A DNA stretch of 64,000 nt from Galeopsis tetrahit (GCA_963675135.1 OY776125.1:62385441-62449440); one strand, 5' to 3'; numbered from the stretch's first letter, positions 22,568-36,155 are shown. Notes: generated by a model from the letters alone, not told the origin. Made by a program: numbers and translations.

Positions 22568-25500
22568 ATGGCTCCTAAGATTAGACAATATAAGCTTGTT
22601 GACTTCTCAAATGAGAAGTTAGACATTAATTTCTCATACCTCAGTCACAAAACCAACCTAACCTTTAAGCCAATAATTTCTTTTGAAAGTGAACTTGCAG
22701 AAGTTACTCCCACCCTAAGATGGTTGAGAAGGGCTGAACTACAGAAGTTTATGGAGACCAAGCCAAACTCAAGCCTTGAGCAGTACATGGCTCAGTTCTT
22801 TTGCTTTATGAAATGGAAAGGTAAGGCTGCTGGAGGAGCAGTACAAACTAGGTTGACCTATGTTGATGAAGGTCAAGAAGAGGAGAGCTCACCAGAAACT
22901 TATGGTGTTGGGCAAGAACAAGAAATTGCTGAAGAATAGCTTTCCACTCCAGGTCCTATCTCCTCAACTCAGCACAAGAATACATTGAAACCTGAGTTTT
23001 AGACACTTTTTGAGGTGGTGACCAAAAGTATTTTGAGCAATACTGGAAGCTTAGAGCAAGTAAGCCAGCCTAGAATCAGGATCATGGCTGCAGTGATTGA
23101 TGCTAGTGATAAGGGCATCAGATTCAACTGGAGAGATTTCATCATGGGAGAGATGATGAAAGAAAGGTAAAATTCAAAGTGAAGGTTCATATGAAGGTAG
23201 TAATAGAGGGAAAGCTGATATATTGCACAAGGGCAAGTCTCCTGATTGAAAGATTTTCTCATTACTCCCAAATGCAAACATTTGCCAAGCCCCTTCCAGC
23301 TCAAAAGATCATGTTTAGAAAGCTGTCCAAGAAGACAGAAAAGAGGAAAATGCAAGTGGCCAAACCTGCTGAAGAAGAGGAGCAGAAGCCCAAGATGAAG
23401 CCAAGGAGAAAGGCTAGGGTGGTGAATACAAGGAAAATGGCACACATTATCTCATACTCTGATACTTCAGTAGAGTTGGAAAAGGTTGCTGAAGAAGGAG
23501 TTGATGTGCCATCAGATTCTGAAGAACTAAGGGAAAAGTTCCCCATGGCAGTGAAAAAGAGTAAGAAGGCATCTGCCTCTAAGAAAAGGGTCAGGGATAT
23601 TGTCCCAGTGGAGGAAGAGAGTGGCAGCTCTAGGCCAAACAAGAGAAAGGCAAAGCCTTCTGAAAAGATGTTGAGTTTGCAGGAGGAGGACACCTTGAGA
23701 AAGGCACTCAAGGAAAGTAGAGCTGAAAGCAGATCAGGGTCAAAATTCAAGTCTAAGACCAACTCCCATGATGCTAGAACTCATGAATCCAAATTCCCTG
23801 AAACCCATCTTTCAGAGCTCAACTCTCCTGATACCCACAAAACCCCTGAAAACCAACCCACAACTCCTTTAGATCTTACCAAGAGGTCCTATTGACATCT
23901 TAGCTGATATTGCAGTTGATGAGTCAAGGTTGCAATCACCCGTTGATACAGATTTGCTCACTTACTCAAGATTTATTTAGGCTGCAATGTTAGAACCCAC
24001 AATCTTAAGCAAACTTCCTTCAGGAACATTGCTCTCAAAAGCACCTGAATCAACCCTTGCTAAGCCCAATGTCCCTGAACCTACCCAAGAAGCCAACTTT
24101 CCTGAACAGATTGCTAACTCTCCTATAACCCAAAGTCCCCAGTCTGATGGAGATGAGGAGGAGTATACTTTTGAAGGTATGCTCAGAGGAGTAGCCAGAG
24201 CAACCGTGGACAACTTGTATCCCAACCTTGCTGAATTTCCAAGATTACAAAAGACCTTCCATTATCTTAGAGACTTGGTGGAAGTGAATGATAAGACTAT
24301 CATGGAAATTGCTCAAATTATCCAAGACAAAGGTGCAAGTTGGTGGCAGATTGAAGAAAACAGACTTCTACACTTTGCTGGTGTACAAAATACAAGATTC
24401 CTGATAGAAGAAGTTGTTTTTGCCAAGTAGGTGGAAGATAAGATTGCTGAAGAGAATGATAGGATTGTTAAAGGCATCAAGCACCCTGATAGCAGTTCTA
24501 ATGATGATGATGATCCCACAAACCCCAACCCTCCTGATCCTTAGAGAAGTCAAGTACATTACTTGACTTATGGTGATGCAAAGGACTCTAAAAATTCAGA
24601 GGTGTTGACCATTGACGGTAACACAGTCAAAGATGCATCAACTCATAATGGTTCAACTGAGCCTGAGGCACAGCTGAATGATGTTGAGACTTCCAAAGGA
24701 GAAGCTAGTTTGGTTAAAACCTCATCAGTGTCAGACGTGTTGGACACTGACCAGCTTTTAACCATTCAGGATGACTCAGTGGCTTTGGTATGCCCAAGCA
24801 CTGTGATCTCCCAACAAGTGCTCTCTATGGATCCTGTTGAGGATATAGAGAAGTCAGGTTTAGGGTCTGATGGAGTTGAAAAGGAGAATAGTCCTAAAAA
24901 ACAAGAGGGAGTAGAGGATGATAGTGAGGTAGTTATCACTAAGACTGTGAGTGTACCACCACAAGAGGGACATGTTATTCTTGAAGTCAAATCTGAACTT
25001 CAAGAATCCCTTGATGAGAGGAGGCCTGTTCTTCATGATTGTGAGATTACTTATGATGAAGGAGAAAAGAATTTAGTTGAAAATGAGAAGAAAGCTGCTG
25101 AAGAGCCAGGGCTTTATGAAAAAGAAATTGAGGGTGAAGAGGGTGAATTAGCTAACAAGTTTTTCTTTGCAGATAATGCAGGTATTACACTTGACCAAAT
25201 ATTTGATGCAGATGAATTCACTAATGCTCCAGTCCAAATTGATGCAAGTTTATCAAGTTTGAATCTTGCAAATGCTGCACTTGAGGTGCATTCAGCAAAG
25301 TTGGACTCTTTGGCCCAACAAGTGGGAGAAGCTCATACACACACCTCAGAGGCTCTAGATGAGCAAGGAAGAACACTAGCTTCAGTGGAGATGAGGTTAA
25401 CAGGTTCAGAGGATGTGGTGCTTCCCACAATTGAAGCTAGAATCAGTAGAGTTGAGTCTGGGCTGCAGACCATCTCTACCGAAGTTTAGAAGGCCAAGGA

Positions 25501-27019
25501 AAACATGGAGATATTTACTAAGTCTGTGAACAAGGATGAAAAGATGCTTCTTGACAACCATAACAAGAATGTGAAGGCTCTCAGATTGGTTGTGAAGCAA
25601 GCTATTGGAAAGAAATCAGCTCTCTAGAAGAAAAGAGCAGAAGAGATGAGATTGGCTATGGTCAAGGAAGCATTAGCCAAGTTCTCTGAAGAAGTTCTTG
25701 CCAAGATCTCTGAAGCTATAGTGGCCCACCTCACTGAGCTTCTCAAGGCCAATCTGGAAGCAACACTAAAGGCCATAATGGAGGAAGTAGTTGAGCAGAA
25801 AATGAAGCATGTGCTTGCTTTTCTTAGCATGAGCAGTGACAGGATGCAAAACATTCATGATGAGAATGTTTACCTCCTTGAAGAGATCAAGTCCCTGAAC
25901 CAGGCCCAATCTTATTGGCTATCATAATGAGTGACCTTAAGCCCCAATGTTTTGACGTTGCCAAAAAGGGGGAAAGGGAAAGAGCTAGAGCCAAAGGTGC
26001 CTTGAAGATTGGTGGAGGCAGTAAAAGAAAAGAGCAAGTGCCTGAAGTTGAAGGGAAAGGCAGGAAAGTGATGGACATAGAGGATCTTGTTGAAGAAGAG
26101 CAGCTAGCAATAGCACTGAAAAACTCTATGGCCTCAGTTCAGGAAGAAAGTGCTAGATGGCAGCAAAGACCAGATGGAGAGTCAGCAGGCTTAGACAAGC
26201 AAGCTGAAGATGATGTCCAAGTCAGGGGGAAGGTGAAGAAGGCAAAGAAGAGCAAGAGAAGAGAAGAGACCTTCACTAATTTCCCAAACAGCCTGGACTT
26301 GCCTGCTGAGTTCAGAATTGATGATGAACCTTGTCCAAAAGAGCAAGACTGCTGAAGATATTGTTGAAGATGAAGTGGCCAAGAGCCCTGATAAGAAGAG
26401 AGCACCAGTCTTAGCTGATGAACCTTCAAAATTGTTTGAAGAAGGTTTTGGAAAGGATCCAGAGACTCAGAAAAAGCTATCAATGATGAGAGCACAAGAG
26501 AAGATGGAAGCTCTCATGGAAGCGAGAAAACTTTGTGAAGCCTAGGAGGAAGAAGGCCTCATACACCAAACTGAAGCCACAACTGTTGATCAGGATGGAC
26601 ACTAAGTATCCCCATCTTGAAAATGGGTCCCAATCCAGCTGAATGATGAATGGGAGGAAGCTAAAAGAGAATTTTTTTATGACTTCTATGTCATAAGCAG
26701 ATGGATGGATGAAGATATTGAGTGCATTTTCACTCAATCTATGTATGACAATCATAGGGAGCTTTACTAGAAACTCTTTGCTGCTGCAGATATAACAAGA
26801 GTAAAATTCAAAGCCCCTGGTCCCATCATCTACATGCCTCCAAAGTTTGGACAGGAAGGCTACATTGATCAGCATAAGATTCTCCAGGAGTTCATTGAAA
26901 TTCTCAAGATGGAGAAGCTGAAGGTTGGACCCAAGGGAACAAACAAGGAGGTCATGGATCTGAAAAGGAGAGTTTGGGCACAATATGGGATGGTGCCACC
27001 TCCTCAAGATGATCTCTGA
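22568..27019 (+). pseudogene. S4 extra ORF (Sirevirus third-ORF position), broken
   Basis: A coding stretch of about 1480 codons starting MAPKIRQYKLVDF and ending PPPQDDL. Open pieces lie at 22568-22939, 23179-23895, 23987-24430, 24563-25489, 25646-25927, 25915-26355, 26318-26545 and 26834-27019. Most share one frame; 23179-23895 and 25915-26355 are shifted. One cause is visible: near 23168 a base is missing relative to the related fragment at 38643-38925. The protein is rich in Glu, Lys and Ser, with basic clusters (about 23330-23420 and 23560-23660) and coiled-coil-like stretches (25500-25900). No catalytic motif or signal peptide is seen. Its position before the polypurine tract matches the env-like ORF of Sireviruses; function is unknown. 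Confidence 0.65.
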
Positions 27020-27350
27020 AACTGTTAAGTTTCCTTTGTCCTCTTGCTCATGGCTGCTGATATTTGTGTATTTATGTTATATGCTCTGATCATGCTCTAA
27101 ATGGTTAATTGACTGTCAACATGCTTGTAATGAACATATGCTTTATCAATAAAATTAACCATTTTGCTTCAAGAGATAATATCTCATTGTCTCAACTTAC
27201 CTGACTTAACCTATATGCACTTAAACTGTGATTGTACTAACATTTTCTTTCAAGAAATTTGACTTAGTCATCTCTACTGAAGATATATGTAATAGTATAG
27301 TCAAGTCACCTTTGTATAGGTTTTGGCATCATCAAAAAGGGGGAAATTTT
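27020..27350 (+). other. S4 3' untranslated region with polypurine tract
   Basis: A+T-rich stretch without genes, ending in AAAAAGGGGGAAA (27334-27346) just before the LTR. The same tract and flanking CATC occur in S2 on the opposite strand. Confidence 0.7.
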
Positions 27351-28682
27351 TGGGAATAAAATGAGATTTTGATTAAGATACCAAAACCCCTTAAGACATG
27401 CCAAATAGATAAGTCAAGATTGAATGAATATGTTTTAGGAGTGTTGGAACATATAGATCAGTCTAGTTGAGAAGCTGACATGTTAGGCAGCTTATAGATG
27501 TTTTATATGCATAAATTTAGGGGGAACACAAGCTTAGAAGATTACAATAATCAAGTTCCTCAAGGCTCAGAATCAAGTTGTTCCCAACACTACTGATGAT
27601 CTAAATGCTCAATTGTGCTGATAGTCAGATCAGCTCAGTAAAGAGACAACCTCCCTAATGATCAATTCAGAAGAATACATCAGTTAGACCAAGTCTATTG
27701 ATATGCATGCAATAAAGATCAGAGGAGATGTCCAGTAGAGTTGACGAAGCACACTAAAACTGGAAGTGAACACAACAAGTCTATGGCAAAAGACAACTGT
27801 GCTGATGGGGTTAAGTCCACTGATATGGAAGCATGGATACTTGAAAGATATCCAAAATGATCAGTGAAGATGTGAGCCAACTCATCTGAAGAAGCTAGCC
27901 AACATTGCTAAAAAGGTCAAGTCAGCTGAAAGTGATAAGCAGATCAGTCATGATGATAAGGAAAGTTGTCCCTTATCAAGGAATCAATGATCAGAAGGAA
28001 TGTCCATGTTTGTCTACTGAATCTTCAAGTCAGACATTGGGAAGAGTGCATCAAAGTCAAGATAAAGAGCTTCAAGTCGTTTACTTCCGAATTCAAGGAC
28101 ATGTCACTTTCAAGAATCTGTCTTCAAGCTGCTAAGTTCAAAGAAGACAAATATATACATTTTTAGGCTGTCTTTCCAACGAACATAACCTCATCTTTCT
28201 CTATAAATACTGGAGTATGGAGACCATTCAAGGTGTGGAAACTACAAGCATTCAAGCCTACAAGCCTTAAGCTCTCTCAAAGAATATTTCATTCTTAAAG
28301 TTTCCATACACTTCCAATTACCAACTAAGCTAAACACATTGTAAATCATACAGCTTAGTGAGATATCCTATCCTTACACAAAGCCTAATTTTAAAGGATA
28401 TCTCACCCTAGTTGGAACCAAACTCAACCCTTAAACCTTTCAAGGAAAGTTAGAAGAGTTGTTGTAGAAGTGTGAGAACTAGAACTGTCAAGTGAAAGAA
28501 CAGTTTAGTTCGAGTTGAGTGAGTACTAGGACTCAAAATTCCTAAGGACCAAGGCACTAAGGAGTAGTGTGGTTGATCAGTGCACCTTGGCACTATAAAA
28601 CAAGTTAATTCCGAGTGAAGGGATTATCCTGTTAAATCAGGGAAAGTGGATGTAGGAGCTTGAGTCTCTAAACCACTATAAA
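27351..28682 (+). repeat. S4 3' LTR, first part
   Basis: Begins TTTTGGGAATAAAATG, where the related copy at 39555 has TGTTGGGAATAAAATG. TATAAATA is at 28202-28209. It stops in AAACCACTATAAA, which is repeated at 38224-38237 where the LTR resumes. No gene is present. Confidence 0.75.
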
Positions 28683-28829
28683 AGATAGGATGTATAAAAG
28701 AAAAGAAAACCTAGAGCCATAAGCTCACAAATCGAGCCAGAGGCCGGAGTGCCATTAAAACCTTGCCTGGGAAAACCCTCCTTAGGGACAAAACCCAGGT
28801 CGAAGGAAAAAGGTACACTACTCTAAAAA

Positions 28830-29381
28830 TCAATGTCTGTAATAAGTTGTGTACAAATCATCATGTAGAATGGAATGAAGAAAATCTGGGGGATAACCCC
28901 TCCAAATGCAATCAACCATACTCCTAGCAACTGCATCAGCCGCACGATTGGCTTCCCTGAAAATATGGCAAATCCTAATATACATATCAACCATACACGG
29001 ATGCACCTGACTCCAAAGATCAAGCAGGCGCCATGTAATACAAGGAGACGAACTCGTCAAAGTATCAACTGTAAGCACCGAGTCAGACTCGATCCATAAA
29101 AACTCCCATCGCTGGGAATAAGCGTACTGAATCGCAATGAGAGCCACTGCAAGCTCCGCCTCAAAAGGAATGCCCCAACCCACCTCTTGTGCAATAGCAG
29201 CTACAAAGAAACCCCTGAAATTTCTGAATACAGCCCCAGCATACAAACGACCAGGAGACGAAGTCGTGCTGCCATCCACATTAACCTTGTACCAAACCGG
29301 ATCAGGAGGAATCTATCTCACAGACGAACTCTACCGAGGAGGCCTGAACCTACTAGCAACTCCAAGCGCTCTAGAGATCAT
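28830..29381 (-). pseudogene. LINE RNase H domain
   Basis: Reads KVNVDGSTTSS (first Asp), FEAELAVALIA (Glu), ESDSVLTV (second Asp) and HIFREANRAADAVA near the end: the four RNase H positions of the domain that follows the RT zinc region in plant LINEs. The frame has two stops just upstream (about 29320-29340). It would remove RNA from the hybrid during reverse transcription. Confidence 0.8.
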
Positions 29382-29386
29382 AAAAT

Positions 29387-31112
29387 TGTTAGGGTTATAC
29401 TGGCAAGTATGCTTTTAGTGCTACATATGTATACAAACTGATTCTTGCACTTATAAATGAGAATAATATTTTTATCACTGGTTGCTTTAAATATAATGAA
29501 TGTCAATTATTTATTGCATAAACGTTCAGATGTATTTTACATTGTAGACAATGTGGTGTGTAGAAGATCACAGAAGATCACATTGTCAGTTCCTTGTATA
29601 TAAGTACAATTGATTCACAACTTAGACGGAATTGAACAATCCATTGGAAGAAGTTGAGGTGTAAGGCTCGGATTGGTTTATCTTGACCAAGAGATTACAC
29701 TAGTGCATTATGATGTGCTGAATAGGACCTACAGAGAGGTAATTCTTCTAGACTGACTTAAGGAATGAAGAATTAGACCTCAGTGGTTGTTGATTTCTTA
29801 ATCTCTGTCACTTAAATGGGATTGTCTGTAGTTAAGAAGTATTGCTTTGATTTATTATGGGTAAAGAATCAATTTGATTCAATACTTTGTATTTTGGGCA
29901 ATATTATTAATTACAGGACAGATTGCCAAAATTAATACAGAGAATCGTGTCTTGGAGTGTCAAGTTGATTATGTCCCCTTGGTGGGCTCAGAAGGTTTAT
30001 CATATCAAATCTGATCAGTGGAATTTATTTCCGGTATGATAATAATGTTGAGCTGTCCTTACTCCGAGGAATAAAAGATATTGATTAATTAAAGCATTCA
30101 GTAGCTTAAATTAATTGATGGACATTGAATCTTAAACACGGGAAATAATAACCGGGAGCCATATTTCGTAATATGGGTTAGGATGGATAGTGCAATATTA
30201 ATTCTATAGTGGAATGGATTAATGTTAATGGGCTGGAAAAATGTTGTGGCTCAATATTGATTTCTGGGCCCATTGGGAGGTCCAATCCTAATTCTCCTAA
30301 AGGCCCCTCAAGTAGCCCAATAAAAGTCTATTAATTAAGGTAATTAAAAGATAAGGATTAATTTTGTTGCAAGAAATTAGAGAGAGATATTTATGGAAAA
30401 AGATATATGGAAATAAAAGATTATTTCTATATTATTCCTAGATAAATTGACCGGTCAATTTTTCTTTCTTGTAAGAGAAGAAACATAGATTCTCTCTTAT
30501 AAAAGGAGAAGAAAAAAATTGGTACTCTTGAGACTAAAAAAAAAAAAAAAAAAGATATGTAATTTTCGAAATTACAGTGTGTGCAACAAGAGAAAATTAA
30601 TTCTTCCTTGAGAGTTAATAGTTCGTGAGATCTCCCACCGGGTCAACGGACTAGGACTTAGGGAATACTTGAGAAGGCAATTGGGTTGAAGTTGTTACTC
30701 TTCTCAACGATATCTCTTCGATTTAAAGGTAAACACGTAATCCCTTAGTTCTGCATGTTTAGGGATTTAATTATTTTACCGTACATTCATTACATAAATT
30801 AGTTGATTTAATTTGTTTAGATTATGAAATTAGATTTATGATAATTCATATTTAAATTACGTCCAAAATAGATCCGGGTAATTTTAAAGGAGTCTCAAAG
30901 GATTCTCGAGAGTCTCAAAAGATCCTTAGGGCATCTCAAAAGATTCTCGGGAGTCTCAAATGATTCCTAGCGTGATGGTCCATAACCCACAAGTGCCAAT
31001 TATTCCCCACAAAGAAGATGGGGAATGTGGTCCCATAATAATTTCCCACAAAAGAGTTGGGGACCACATTGTTGGGGGACTATTATTGGATATTGGGATT
31101 AATTTCCCAACA
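29387..31112 (+). repeat. T5 5' LTR
   Basis: 1726 bp, TGTTAGGG to CCCAACA. TATAAAA is at 30498-30504. It holds about 266 bp (29510-29775) that the 3' LTR lacks. Confidence 0.95.
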
Positions 31113-31114
31113 GA

Positions 31115-31126
31115 TGGTATCAGAGC
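31115..31126 (+). other. T5 primer binding site
   Basis: TGGTATCAGAGC two bases after the 5' LTR, matching initiator tRNA-Met. Confidence 0.95.
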
Positions 31127-32216
31127 AAGGTTTTGGGCTCTGTAATTTAAATTAGAATTTAAATCTATTTACATTAAATTTATATTTGGATGGTAGAATT
31201 GTTAGATCTTTTTTTGCAGGTATCCAATTATCATGGTTTTAATGTATGTTTTAATTTATGTTGTTTGAATGTGGTTTTTAATCTGATTCGGTCAGATTTG
31301 TTTTTCCCGTGAGAAAATTCACGGGTAGATTAGATTATTTAATTTGTAATAGACTAGTCTAGATGTTAGATTTATTTTTTGTAAATAAATTGTAACGGAT
31401 CAAAGACGAAGACCGTTGGACGGATTATAGAATCGGAGGCGCACCCGGACGACCAAGCCACACGGGCCGGTTGTGGGCGTGGCGTGATTTTTTTTGTTGC
31501 GGCCGTAGGAGTACGAATTTCTTGTTTCTTCAAAACGAGAAAATTAAACCATGATAATTGGACGTGTTTGCCTAATTTGTGTTTAATTTTGTTTTGTTAT
31601 TATGCTATGATTATTTGTTAATTTTGCATGAGGATTCGTGAAAAACCTCAAGTTTAAAAATTACTAAGTATGTTTTTTTAATCAAATTTATTTAAGATAA
31701 TAAATTGATTAAATGGCCTCCATAATTTATTTATTTGTGAAGTCTTTTGGCTACGCATTGGCAAGCGCCTCTCTCCCTATCGGATAGGCCAAAGGATAAG
31801 TTCACATGAATAAATTCCTTTAAGGATGATTGTGGATTATTACTAGTGGCGGTATGACCCTCCCATCGAGTGGCTTATTCAAAACGAAATAATAGTCATG
31901 TATTTAATTATGGTTATTACTTAGGTATAAAATTGATATATTAACTTCCCATCGGAGTCCCTGTCAATTTTATATGGCCAAGTTAAAGCCAACTATTAAT
32001 TTTGAATTAAAGGTTTGTAACTGCTTTGTTTGTAACCTGCTTAAATGTATTTGAGTAAACGTTCACACTCATCGTGACTTGCTTAAATTGGTTTTAAGAT
32101 GTTGGCTGATGCATGTTTATATCGGTTTTTGATATAGTACATATGATCAAATTATGTGATAATTTTTGTGTTAATAGGATATTAATACAAATTGTATATT
32201 TTATTCTCAGTTCAGC
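31127..32216 (+). other. T5 leader
   Basis: About 1.1 kb between primer site and gag with no supported gene. It is A+T rich except for a G+C-rich patch at 31400-31510. Packaging and translation-control signals may lie here, but none can be shown. Confidence 0.6.
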
Positions 32217-35200
32217 ATGTCGTCTCCTTTTAACCCACTATTTAGTATACTTAAAGAAAATAAATTGGAAGGAGAGAATTATGTGGATTGGAAAAGACAT
32301 TTATTTATAGTCTTGACTGCACAACAGCATAAGTGGGTACTTGATGAACCTAAACCCCCTTCCCCTACGGATGAGACGAACCAAGAAGATAAGGAATATC
32401 ATAAGGAGTGGATGAGATCCGATGAAATGGCTAGGTGTACCATCTTGGCTTCAATGTCAGATGTGTTGCAACACCAACACCAGAACATGGAATCCGCTTC
32501 AGCTATTATGATGAACCTTAAGGAACTTTTTGCTCATCAGAATCAGACGGCTAGACAAATGACCATGCGAGATATGTTATCACAGAAAATGGTCGAGGGA
32601 ACGCCCATGAGGGATCACGTTCTTAAGATGATGGGTTTCCTTAACAAACTTGAGATTCTTGGTGCTGAATTCGATGCGAAAACGCAGATCGATTTCGTAA
32701 TCCATTCTCTACCGAAAAGTTTTGAGCAGTTCCAACTGAACTATACGATGAATAATTAAGAGTATACGTTGGCTCAGCTCTTGCAAGCTTTGGTTTCGGC
32801 TGAGATGTTAATGGGACCAAGGAACGAGCATACGGTTATGTTGGCAAATGGTTCATCTTCTAATTCTGCACCGAAAGGTGGAAAGAAGAAGAAGAAGGCA
32901 AATGGCCAGAAACAAGCTAATAATAAGGAAAAGATACCAATTGAGGGAGGTGTCAAGAAAAAGACCACTAAGGGAAAGTGCTTTAGTTGCGGTCTGAAAG
33001 GACATTGGAAGTCAGCCTGTACCAAGCCTAAGAAGGCTGGTAAGCAAGGTAATTCTCACGCACTAGTAATTGAAACTTGTTTAGCGGTGTATTCTTCCCA
33101 TTCGTGGGTGGTGGATACGGGAGCCACTGATCATGTTTGTTTCAATTTTCAGGGGTTCAAGCTAACCCGACAACTTAGTGGGAGTGAGATCATCATCACC
33201 ATAGGCAATGCTACGAAAGTGGCGGCTGTTGCAGTGGGAGATGTGCAACTATCTTTTAGAGATAGAATTTTAGTTTTAAAAGACGTTCTTTATGTTCCGA
33301 GTTTTAGAAATAATTTGATTTCAGTTTCTAAACTATTTTTGGATGGATATTCAGTTTCTTTTAATAAGAATGTCGTTATTTGTCGTAATGACGAGATTAT
33401 CTGTTCGGGAGCATTGGTGAATAATCTTTATACTATTAATTGTGCACATTCCACACAAAATGAATCGTATAACACATCGACTATTTCGAAGAAAAGAAAG
33501 CATTCTTCAGACATGAACGAAACACTTTTGTGGCATCTTAGACTTGGTCATATTAATCTAAGATGGATTCAAAGGTTGGTGAATGACGGCTCATTGGAAT
33601 CACTCCAGGTTGAGCCGTTTCCAACCTGTGAATCATGTTTAGAGGGTAAAATGACCAAAAGAGCTTTTGGGGCAAAGGGGAATAGAGCTAGTGAAGTGTT
33701 GGAACTCGTTCATACTGATGTATGTGGACCAATGTCAATTCAAGCAAAAGGTGGTTTTGAGTATTTCGTTACTTTTATCGATGATTACTCAAGATATGGA
33801 TACATCTATCTAATGCGGCATAAGTCTGAGACCTTTGATAAATTCAAAGAGTTTAAGGCTGAAGCAGAAAAGCATAGGGAAAAGAGTATCAAGTTTCTAC
33901 GATCAGTTCGTGGAGGCGAATACCTCAGCAATGAATTTTTGGGCTACTTATCAGGTGAAGGGATTGTATCTCAATTAACTGCACCCGGAACCCCCCAACA
34001 AAATGGGGTTGCAGAGCGAAGAAATCGAACTCTTTTAGAGATGGTTAGATCTATGATGAGTTATTCAGATTTACCTAAGTCGTTTTGGGGTTATGCCTTG
34101 GAAACAGCGACTTACATTCTGAATTTGGTACCTTCCAAATCAGTTCCTAAAACCCCTACTGAATTGTGGACCGGGCGAAAGCCTAGTCTAAAACACATAA
34201 GAATTTGGGGGTGTCCTGCATACGTGTTGGACAAGGAAGCTGGAAAGTTAGACCCTCGTTCAGAATTAAGGTTGTTTGTAGGATATCCTAGAGGAACGAA
34301 ATGGGGTTTATTCTATAGTACAAAGGATCAGCGAATTGTGATAAGCACACATTCTACATTCTTGGAAGAAAACTATATGAGTAATAGAAAGCCCAAGAGT
34401 GAGATTACCTTAAAAGAATTAAGAGGGCCAACTCATATACCAAGTGTACAAGTAGATGTACCAAGCGATACACAAACACAACCGGAACGTCGTCGTAGTG
34501 GGAGGGTTGTGAGACAACCTGAGCGATTCATGTTCGTGGGAGAGTCTTCGGACTTGGTCCCCGGAGAGGATGAATCTGACCCCTGGACGTACGATGAGGC
34601 AATCCAAGATAAGGATGCAGATTCTTGGCAAACTGCAATGGAAGCAGAAATGGGGTCTATGGATCATAACAAAGTGTGGGAGCTTATGGAACCACCCAAA
34701 GGCATAAAGCCTATTGGATGCAAGTGGGTCTACAAGAGAAAAAGAGGATCAGATGGGAAAGTTGAAACCTTCAAAGCTAGACTAGTGGCAAAAGGATATA
34801 CTCAAAAAGAGGGAATCGATTATGAGGAGACCTTTTCGCCTGTATCTATGCTTAAGTCTATCCGTATTCTCTAGTCGATTGCAGCTCACCTAGACTTTGA
34901 GATCTGGCAAATGGATGTCAAGACAGCTTTCCTAAATGGAAGTCTTGAACAAGAAATCTACATGCGCCAACCCGAAGGCTTCATTGAAAAAGGCCAAGAG
35001 AATCTTGTATGCAAGCTTAAAAGGTCAATATATGGACTTAAGCAAGCATCGCGAGCTTGGAATCAATGTTTTGATCAGGTGATACAATCCTACGGATTTG
35101 ATCAAAATGAGTTTGAGAGTTGTGTCTATAAGAAGTGTATCGGAACTGCCTTGGTATTCTTAGTATTATACGTAGACGACATTCTGCTTATTGGAAACAA

Positions 35201-36155
35201 TAAAAAGGTGTTGACAGATGTGAGGGTATGGTTGTCAAAACAGTTTGATATGAAGGATTTAGGAGAAGCTGGTCACATCCTTGGGATTAAGATTACTCGA
35301 GATCGCCAGAAAAGGATGATATGCTTATCCCAAACCTCATACATAGACACTATTTTGAAACGATTCAGCATGCAAAATTCCAAGAAAGGATTTGTTCCTT
35401 TCAGACATGGAATTCATCTATCTAAAGAGAGGTGTCCTAAGACACAAAAGGAGATGGATGAGATGAGAAACATTCCATATGCGTCGGTAGTTGGAAGCCT
35501 CATGTATGCAATGCTGTGCACGAGACCGGATATTTGTTTTGCTGTAGGCATGGTAGCAAGATATCAAAGTAACCCAGGGAAAGAACATTGGACTGCAGTT
35601 AAAAACATTCTCAAGTATCTAAAAAGAACTCGAGATAGAATGTTAGTTTATCAGTCAGACAGTCTGTTCCCTGTGGGTTATACGGACTCAGATTTCCAAT
35701 CAGACATGGATTCTAGAAAATCTACCTCGGGTAGTGTGTTTTGTTTGGGGGGTGGAGCCATGACATGGAGAAGTGTGAAGCAGAAATGCATCGCTGATTC
35801 TACCATTGAAGCCGAATATGTAGCTGCTTGTGAAGCAGCGACAGAAGCGGTTTGGCTTAAGAACTTCTTAGTGGACTTGGATGTGATTCCGAATTTGCCC
35901 AGCAGTATCACTATTTATTGCGATAATGCTGGAGCAGTTGCAAATTCAAGGGAACCAAGAGCCCACAAGGCAAGCAAACACATTGAAAGGAAATACCATC
36001 TTATACGAGAAATCATTAAGAGAGGAGACATAGTGGTGGCAAAGATCGCATCGGAAGACAACCTAGCTGATCCTTTCACAAAGGGTCTGCCTCAGAGTAC
36101 ATTCGAGAGACATGTGGAAGGAATGGGGGTCAAGTGCGTTGCCAAGCTGCTTTGA
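32217..36155 (+). pseudogene. T5 gag-pol polyprotein with two in-frame stops
   Basis: One frame of 1312 codons from MSSPFNPLF. Domains: Gag core (about 10-190), CCHC knuckle CFSCGLKGHWKSAC from residue 255, protease DTGA at 300, integrase HHCC region (HLRLGH to CESCLEGK), D501 and E600, RT with YVDD at 985-988, RNase H (YTDSDF, IEAEYVA, YCDNAGA). It is broken by TAA at codon 181 (32757-32759) and TAG at codon 886 (34872-34874). Between D501 and E600 the second integrase Asp, usual in SDRGGEY, is Val564 (SVRGGEY, 33906-33908), so integrase should be inactive even if the stops were read through. Confidence 0.93.

Noticed and set aside
22568..27019. Host gene coding for a large coiled-coil protein
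   Set aside because: It lies between a Sirevirus-type leader and polypurine tract, is interrupted by stops without splice-site logic, and is repeated at 38643-38925. A captured gene is not excluded.
28860..29440. Plus-strand frames (28875-29099, 29137-29418, 29187-29441)
   Set aside because: They are antisense shadows of the LINE RNase H region, which has clear catalytic residues on the minus strand.
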